From contig OZ025278.1 of assembly GCA_964019165.1 (NCBI GenBank), forward strand, positions 12,460,286-12,524,285: 64,000 nucleotides of DNA, in the 5' to 3' direction. Position 1 is the first letter of the stretch. The number at the start of each line of letters is the position of its first letter. The notes below the pieces were generated by a model. The model searched no databases. It was not told the origin of the DNA and worked only from the letters and a program-made list of their open reading frames with translations. This stretch comes from Mastigias papua (taxonomy: Eukaryota > Cnidaria > Scyphozoa > Rhizostomeae > Mastigiidae). Below are positions 57,230-64,000 of the stretch, one piece after another. The translations under genes and the position numbers were made by a program.

Positions 57230-57690
57230 CTGGTTAAGAAATTTTTGAAGGGTGTTGTAGATATTTCTTAGACTTTTTGAATTATTTGTAATTAAACAAG
57301 TCATTTCCTTCAATGGTTTTTGATAAAAACTTGGGCAATCCCACAAGTGTTCAATATTCCTCATGGGACCCACATCTTCTGCAAAGAGAATCAGTGTACT
57401 TTCCTTTGCATTTTGCTCTTAGGTCAACCATGTTTAGTTTTAGTTTCAGCAGGGATGAAGCTTCTTCACACCCCAAATATTCTTTCATTTCAAACTTATT
57501 ACCATTGATAAATCTAAGTTTATTCTTTTTATTATTTCTAATATTATTCTCTATGATTATGATAATTTTTTCTCTAACAATTTTTTTCCATTGTCCAGCC
57601 ATGCTCGCAGCCAAGTTTGTTTTCTACGCTAACTCAAGTCAGGCAACGGTACAAAGCTTCAATGCAACTTTGGGACTCCTATAACCTACT
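57230..57690 (-). pseudogene. Non-LTR retrotransposon C-terminal fragment, frameshifted
   Basis: On the minus strand, an open frame (57614-57351) contains KNKLRFINGNKFEMKEYL, LLKLKLNMVDLRAKCKGKY and CRRCGSHEE. A one-base shift is then needed to read IEHLWDCPSF. A spaced C-x2-C, H, C pattern after a region of this type is typical of the C-terminus of LINE (RTE/CR1-like) polyproteins. The frame break and lack of reverse transcriptase motifs nearby mark it as a dead fragment. Clade is uncertain. Confidence 0.6.
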
Positions 57691-59015
57691 AACCGACCTC
57701 GATATGGTGGATAACTGATGGTGGGACATTTTGAATCGAGATCAAGCTGTGATTGCCGTATCAAACCAGGTGCATCAAATTGCGATAGGTTCACATTGAC
57801 TAGAAGCTGTTGAGTCGGAGTAATCAATATATAATTCCCATCAACCTATACATTATCAATTCAAAACAACAAGGTGAACAAAACGGTATTGTGTGCTTAA
57901 AAGATGCAAAACTACTACGTTGCTAGGCGACTGTTTGGCATAGCCAATGCTATTCTCTCATCTAAAAATGTACCACTGTCGCTACATTTGGCATTGAGTG
58001 GTAGCACATCAGAATGGATGGATGGTTAACCATAGGGATATAATATGAACAAATTCATTTGCTTTTGTATAGACGCGCATTACTATTAATGACGATGATA
58101 GGATTATTGGTTATTATGAAGTGGAGATTTTCAGTTGGCCACAAGTTAATTATTTATGGAGCATCATATTGCGCAAATACCAACTACATTGCTGTATTTT
58201 CAATAGATATCTGCTATGACTTATGCATGATTTCTAACAAAAATATCATGTGGAGATTCCAGTTTTTGAGAAATAAGCAACATGCTGGATAAGGCCTTCT
58301 CTCCTGTTAGTGAACTGGAATCTGATTATGATGGCACTGATAATGATGATGATTATTATTATTATTATCCTGCAAATCTTTCATTGAAATGTGCAACAGT
58401 TTTGATATCCAAAAAACGGTAGTTGACTAATATATTAAGAAAAATTACGGCCATCATCATTTGATCTATCTACTTACTATATATTCTGCATGAGAAACAA
58501 ACCCTGATCTTCTCCCGTACTAAGAAATATAGAGACATGTAACTATGTATAGACTAGCTTTGTTTAAGATTTTCCTTTTCGTTTTTGTTGACTATATGAG
58601 TAGCCTTGTCTGTCAGATACAAATTGCCTATTATTAGACAGCTTTGTAGTAGTATTAGTAATTAAAATTTGTACATGAAAAATTAAAAAAAGCAGCAAAA
58701 TATTGCGAGAAAGGTAAATACGTAGACATGCCCATGAGTGCCCTTGGTGCATTCGCCCAAGCTAACTTGATATTTTAAAGACTTTGAATTCTATGTTAAA
58801 CAAGAAACTACAGAATAAGACGGACGATGATATCTGCAATTCAAACATCGTACTATATAGCGGTAATAAAGTTTGAAACTCTCCAGGAATTCACATGTCT
58901 TGAGTTTTTGACTATTTTATTGTTTCATTCTTGGAATTATCCAAGAAGCTATCTGTAGATTGCCTTATCAAGCGAGGTTTACGGCTTCATTAAGTAGAAT
59001 ATTAAAATAAATGTC
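57691..59015. other. Intergenic, no gene seen
   Basis: AT-rich sequence with a short (ATT)n run near 58355. Open frames are short and without recognisable domains. Confidence 0.55.
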
Positions 59016-59017
59016 CC

Positions 59018-59096
<79 letters not shown>

Positions 59097-59145
59097 AATG
59101 ATGATGATGATGATAATGATGATGATGATGATAATGATGATGATA

Positions 59146-59177
<32 letters not shown>

Positions 59178-59180
59178 GAT
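59018..59180. repeat. (GAT)n microsatellite
   Basis: GAT repeats with periodic GATAAT interruptions towards the right. They immediately precede repeat R copy 3. Confidence 0.97.
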
Positions 59181-59462
59181 GACAAAGAGACACTGCTCTT
59201 AAGCTGATAGCGAGTCATTTTGCAAAGGTTCAGAATCGGGGCAGTTGTTGATGGCTTGTAGCAAACTTTCCAGTCAGGCCCCAGCGGTGAACAGCAGGCT
59301 CAGCGGACCAGGCTGCAGTTCTGCCAAGTAACTGTTGGGGCAACAGAGTGGATTGAATGCAGCCGACTCAGTCACTTCTTTTAAACAATTGATAGGCGGT
59401 CCACTGACCCCAGGGTCAGTCTCAGGCCCCGTGAGGGGCGTAACGGGAAGAAGAAAAAGAAG
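59181..59462. repeat. Dispersed repeat R, copy 3
   Basis: CAAAGAGACACTGCTCTTAA, GATAGCGAGTCAT, GGGGCAGTTGTTGATGGC and CAACAGAGTGGATTGAATGC align with copy 1 but lack its first 35 or so bases. The end is longer than copy 1 and reads CGTGAGGGGCGTAACGGGAAG before the next GAT tract, perhaps the true 3' end of the family. Confidence 0.72.
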
Positions 59463-59480
59463 AAATGATGATGATGATGG

Positions 59481-59522
<42 letters not shown>

Positions 59523-59622
59523 CTGATGATGATGATGATAATGATAATGAGGGTGATGATGATGATGCTAATGATGATGGATGATTCTGATTCTGATTCT
59601 GATCCTGATGATGAAGACGAAA
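59463..59622. repeat. Imperfect (GAT)n microsatellite
   Basis: GAT repeats with GGTGAT and GATTCT variants between repeat R copies 3 and 4. Confidence 0.93.
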
Positions 59623-59740
59623 GCTAGCCTATCGTTGCAGACTCCCTCGTACTGGTGACCGGGCACAGAGAGACATTGCCCGTAAGTTGATAGCGATTCG
59701 TCTAGCAGAGATTCAGAATTGGGACAGATCTTTCTCTGCC
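59623..59740. repeat. Dispersed repeat R, copy 4 (truncated)
   Basis: GCTAGCCTATCGTTGCAGAC, GGGCACAGAGAGACATTGCC and GATAGCGATTCGTCTAGCAG align with copies 1 and 2. The match ends after about 110 bp. Confidence 0.7.
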
Positions 59741-60281
59741 TACTGTAAATGAATTTGCAATAATAAATGACAGTAAAAACACAAAATGGTGATAATGATT
59801 ACGACAGCGATTATGATGGCTAAAATGATAATAATGATTGTGATTAATTGATGCTACAGCCTCAATTGATGATCGAAAATGACAAACAAGTATTTAAGAA
59901 GCATGAGGTTTAAAGCAGGCAATAAGTATGAAACATATAAGAAGCAAAGGCAGGCTGAACTTAAATAGTTCAATTCGACAAAATGATCTTTTAAGATAAT
60001 TCACCTTTTTACACACTGTAACAATAAAAGTTAGTTCATGAATTAAACAGAAACAAAGATTAGCGATTCAAATTCGAATTACAAACGCAGTTCCACTATT
60101 TCACAGAGATTGAACATTTAATTTCAAGCCTCAGAATTGCCTCAGCTAAACTCATAGTATTGTCGGAAAGTTACCAAACATTCAGGCTGAAGGCAGATAA
60201 CATTGTACTTCCTACAAAAAAGACTTGCATCTCAACCAAATTGCAATGACGATTAGTGTACACAGTGATCACTAGGTCTAT

Positions 60282-60965
60282 TGATGGGCTAGAATAGGGA
60301 CGATGATCGATCTGAAAGTATGATTAAGTGATTGCTACTTACACTGTTATGGCAGAGTGGTGGGCTAGGATTTCGGCAATGGTCGATCTGAATGCATGAT
60401 TGAGTGATTCCTAATTATACTGTTACGGCAGAGAGGTGGGCTAGAATTTCGGCAATGGTCGATCTGAATGCATGATTGAGTGATTCCTAATTATACTGTT
60501 ACAGCAGAGAGGTGAGCTAGAATTTCGGCGATGGTCGATCTGAATGCATGATTGAGTGATTCCTAATTATACTGTTACGGCAGAGAGGTGGGCTAGAATT
60601 TCGGCCATGGTCGATCTGAATGCATGATTGAGTGATTCCTAATTATACTGTTACGGCAGAGAGGCGGGCTAGAATTTCGGCGATGGTCGATCTGAATGCA
60701 TGATTGAGTGATTCCTAATTATACTGTTACGGCAGAGAGGTGGGCTAGAATTTCGGCGATGGTCGATCTGAATGCATGATTGAGTGATTCCTAATTATAC
60801 TGTTACGGCAGAGAGGCGGGCTAGGATTTCGGCCATGGTCGATCTGAATGCATGATTGAGTGATTCCTAACTATACTGTTACGGCAGAGAGGCGGGCTAG
60901 AATTTCGGCGATGGTCGATCTGAATGCATGATTGAGTGATTGTTCATTGTACTGTTGTGGTAGGG
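60282..60965. repeat. 76-bp minisatellite, about 9 copies
   Basis: GTCGATCTGAATGCATGAT recurs at 76-bp intervals (60382, 60458, 60534, 60610, 60686, 60762, 60838, 60914), with a diverged first copy at about 60306. Each unit also has CTGTTACGGCAGAGAGG. Sequence between copies 2 and 8 differs at a handful of sites. Confidence 0.95.
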
Positions 60966-61838
60966 TAGTATGAATCAAACTATATGAAAATAAAACTGAA
61001 AGAAGACAATATGTCCTTAAATATATGACTAATGAATAATTAACGTCCCAATTAGAACTATGAATTATTCAAAGGAAAACAAAACATGTTTTCAAAATTA
61101 CTTGATGTGGGAAGAACGTTGACAATGAAATTGACGGATTCATGCAGCCTCATTTGGCTAAATTTTCTTCAAAACTGGCCTCATTCTCAGTGGATTATCA
61201 TTCATGCAGGTTTGTAAACTGAGTGGATTTCCCCATCGATTCGTCGATTTTCTTATACAGTATGAACAATCGGATTGCAAAGTGATTAAATGTCTTAATT
61301 ACCACCAGAAAGTTTTTAATGCCCAACACAATAAAGATATATTCTAAGAGCGGTAGTTTTATTGATGGTGGAGATATTGGTGTAACCCTGGGACCACTAA
61401 TGATCGATCATCGTGGAAATCTTTGCGACAGGATTGATTTTGACAGCATTCAGATTCAGCTTGCTTTATGTGACAGTCCAGCTCGGAGGTAGCAGGGACT
61501 TTTTAAAGGACATAAAACTAACGGGTTAATTACACGAATAACTTATCAAATATGGATCAGCAAATTAAAGTATTCAGCCCGGCATTACAATTGACAGAAG
61601 AATACCATTTGCATTTGTGAATTATTCCTTGTAATTAATACAATAAGTAACTCTTCGTACGATTATCATAATAGCTCCAATGCGCAGTATGTATGCCTGA
61701 TATATACGCTTATTCATTCAGAAGCCATCTATCTGCATGCTCACATAGCGACAGAAGTCTACGAAAATTCAGACCACTTTACGTATCATTTAAAAAACAT
61801 TACCCATTTCCATCTACTATTGAACTATATACAGCATT
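60966..61838. other. Intergenic, nothing recognised
   Basis: AT-rich sequence with no supported gene or repeat. Confidence 0.5.
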
Positions 61839-62104
61839 CAGGGTTCTCAGGACTGTCTTAAAAAAATTCCCTGACTTTTCCAGATTTTCCAGACTGACTT
61901 TTCTCTCAATTTCCCAGCAGTCTTTGACAAACCAAAGAAATGATTTGACATACGTATCGACACTGAAGGAATGAAAACAACGATACTGTGAAAAATTCCT
62001 TGACCAGACAAAAATTCCCTGATTTTTCCAGGTTTTCCCTGAGCTGAAACTCGATTCCCTGACTTTTCCGGTATAACAGGTTTTCCAGGCTACTGAGAAC
62101 CCTG
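61839..62104. mobile_element. hAT-like MITE, 266 bp
   Basis: Perfect 12-bp terminal inverted repeats CAGGGTTCTCAG / CTGAGAACCCTG. The interior is built from repeats of TTCCCTGACTTTTCCAG and TTTTCCAGG. Flanking 8-mers do not match, so the target-site duplication is lost or the ends differ. Confidence 0.7.
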
Positions 62105-62269
62105 GCGCCTACTCACGGTACGTAAGTCAATTTGTTTTCCAAAAACTCTTAGAGAAGTACACTTGTAGCTCAAATTGTTTCATGGAAGATGGGAGTCTTA
62201 TATATACATAGTTTGCCTATAATTTTCCTGATAATTTATAATTATATATAATATAATATTTATATTTAT

Positions 62270-62690
62270 ATTTATAATTTTCCTGACTTTTTTCTTGAAA
62301 ATGAAAGTGATTTTCCAGACTACATATCAAACATACATGATATTTTTCCTGACCAACCGGTGCTACAAATGATGCTACTGGCCCCACAAAAACAACCAAG
62401 ATTAAGGAATGTACTGACCCCGGCAGAAACAATGAAGATAAAGAACTATACACCAGTTCTGCACTTAATTAGCAACTTGTAAGCAAACAGAGCTGGTGTG
62501 CTTCTTTGCCATGTGTTTGCAATATGTAGAGTTGTCTATTGGGCACCAAAGAATTCATATGCATGGATGATAAAAGTTGCTGACATTTTCCCGACTTTCT
62601 TCATGATTCAATAAAATTTCCCGACTTTTCCTGACTGCCCTCTAAACACAGTTTTTCCTAATTTTCCTGACCGTATGAACCCAGTTAGGA
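62270..62690. mobile_element. Degenerate relatives of the adjacent MITE
   Basis: TTTTCCTGACTTTTTTC, TTTTTCCTGACC, TTTCCCGACTTTTCCTGAC and TTTTCCTGACC repeat the interior motif of the 61839 element without clear terminal repeats. Probably one or two decayed copies. Confidence 0.45.
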
Positions 62691-63639
62691 TATTACCACT
62701 TTAATTTTAGAAATGGTTTTCCACGGAATTCTAGCAGTTGCTTTAAATCTTGCAAAGGAGAAAGTATCAAGCAATTTTACCTTTTCTTTTGGGAAATAAC
62801 TCACAAGGCATCAACAAACACCTCCGATACAATCATATAGAAAAAGAAAACTCGAAAAACGGAAAGTTTACATGGCAAAATTATATGATACCAGTCCCCG
62901 ACTGTCGAGTGGTTATACGTGCCATATTACTTCACAAATATTAGAAAATGCAGCATTTAAAAAGACCGGGACATGTACTCCATACGAAGTTGCAGAGAGT
63001 TCGGTAAAGCAGAATTAGATACAATTAAGCAAACTATCCATAAATATTTCCTACCGTTAAGTTTGTACTCTCTTATGGGTAAAAATACTGGAATAGGAGT
63101 CAATTACAAGGAAAATTATTAGAATTCACATTAGTTCACTGTTAAGCTATCAGTGTAGCTGGTAGATTGTATTTTTATTAAAAATTGTCCACACTAGTGC
63201 TGATTTCATGAACAAGGGGAAAAAGAAAGCATGTGATATTGAGAGAGATCACTAAATCCATAAAGTATATAACCATACCTGACCAATATCATATAAACGT
63301 AGCTTTTAACAGATGACCGGCTTTTCAAAAACATGGAAGGTAATGTCCACCATTTTGATCTCAAGCCACAACAGTTTGCAAAATCCGCAATAACAGGTCG
63401 AAATGCGTGCTTTCTGCAGACTTGAAGATCGCATGTATACAATAGAATCTCTTGACCAAACAGCCTTCTTTCTTTGCAAATTCAATGAAATTAATAACAT
63501 TCACGTTGAATTGCATTGTTTGCTAACCTGTTTTAAGATGAAGATAGCTAAGTAGGATCAATACACTTAATGCAAATCAAATAGGATTGAAGTGGATGGA
63601 AAGGAAGGAGAGAGTTTGCCAATCGATCTATCACTTGCT
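62691..63639. other. Intergenic, nothing recognised
   Basis: AT-rich sequence with short open frames only. No gene or repeat supported. Confidence 0.5.
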
Positions 63640-63905
63640 AATTGATTCTGGTTGTTAAGTAAGAAAATGAGCAAGTCAGTAATGGAAGTTTATTGTTCTT
63701 GGGCACTCCGTCCTACCTAATGACTGGGTATTCTTTACCCGCCAACTGTCAACTGAAGTCAACTTCCCGTTAGAGATGCGCAAAGCATTGCCGCCACTCA
63801 GGCTATTGTGCTGATTTGACAGCGCATCGCGGTGGGATTCGAACTGGGCACATTCTGGCTGCTGAGCAGGAGTACACACCACTAGACTATAATTATGGTA
63901 TATTG
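63640..63905 (-). mobile_element. tRNA-derived SINE
   Basis: On the minus strand the head reads TATAGTCTAGTGGTGTGTAC (A-box region) and then CCAGTTCGAATCCCACC, a close match to the pol III B box GGTTCGANNCC. A unique body follows to about 63640. The head does not fold as an intact tRNA gene by eye. The left boundary is approximate. Confidence 0.6.
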
Positions 63906-64000
63906 TAGTATGCAGACCGTCAGTTGTATTTAGTCTAGTATAGAGAGATCACAATAATGTAAATGGCATAAAGGCCTAAAAGTCCAGTCAGCGACTATTA

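Noticed and set aside
58979..59526. Poly-Ser/His/Met/Asp open frames
   Set aside because: Same cause: GAT repeats and the adjoining dispersed repeat.

Overview
This is a metazoan nuclear genomic window. It is AT-rich, with spliced genes, GT-AG introns and many SINE, MITE and microsatellite repeats. One protein family is diagnostic: CAMSAP/Patronin, a family of animal microtubule minus-end proteins. The gene size and repeat style suit an invertebrate, but I cannot name the phylum from sequence alone. Two protein-coding genes can be supported. They converge on a very large satellite array.

Layout. Bases 1-13733 (+) hold the 3' part of a CAMSAP/Patronin gene: ten coding exons in the window, every splice phase consistent, giving 2,242 residues open to the left edge. 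It has a 1.57-kresidue low-complexity exon, then the CC1 helix, further charged coiled-coil exons and a complete C-terminal CKK domain. Its introns carry a fold-back element, minisatellites, SINEs and a MITE nested in a SINE. Bases 14104-27465 hold about 123 visible copies of a 107-bp satellite unit, interrupted by a 200-N assembly gap at 26301-26500. Bases 28552-52408 (-) hold a complete 17-exon gene whose joined reading frame is exactly 4,761 codons including the stop. It encodes a 4,760-residue, almost wholly coiled-coil protein with a strict 28-residue (four-heptad) repeat, a Ser-rich N-terminal linker, a central hinge and a Ser/basic C-terminal tail. I do not recognise an ortholog. Bases 52409-64000 look gene-poor: a weak promoter region, two compound (GAT)n/dispersed-repeat loci, a frameshifted non-LTR retrotransposon fragment, a 76-bp minisatellite, a hAT-like MITE and a tRNA-derived SINE.

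How the parts relate. Both genes encode cytoskeletal-type proteins, but nothing in the sequence shows that they act together. They are transcribed towards each other with the 107-bp array filling the intergenic space, about 370 bp after the CAMSAP stop and about 1.1 kb after the coiled-coil stop. The most interesting items are the giant 28-mer-repeat protein and the doubly palindromic satellite, whose terminal unit appears twice around the assembly gap.
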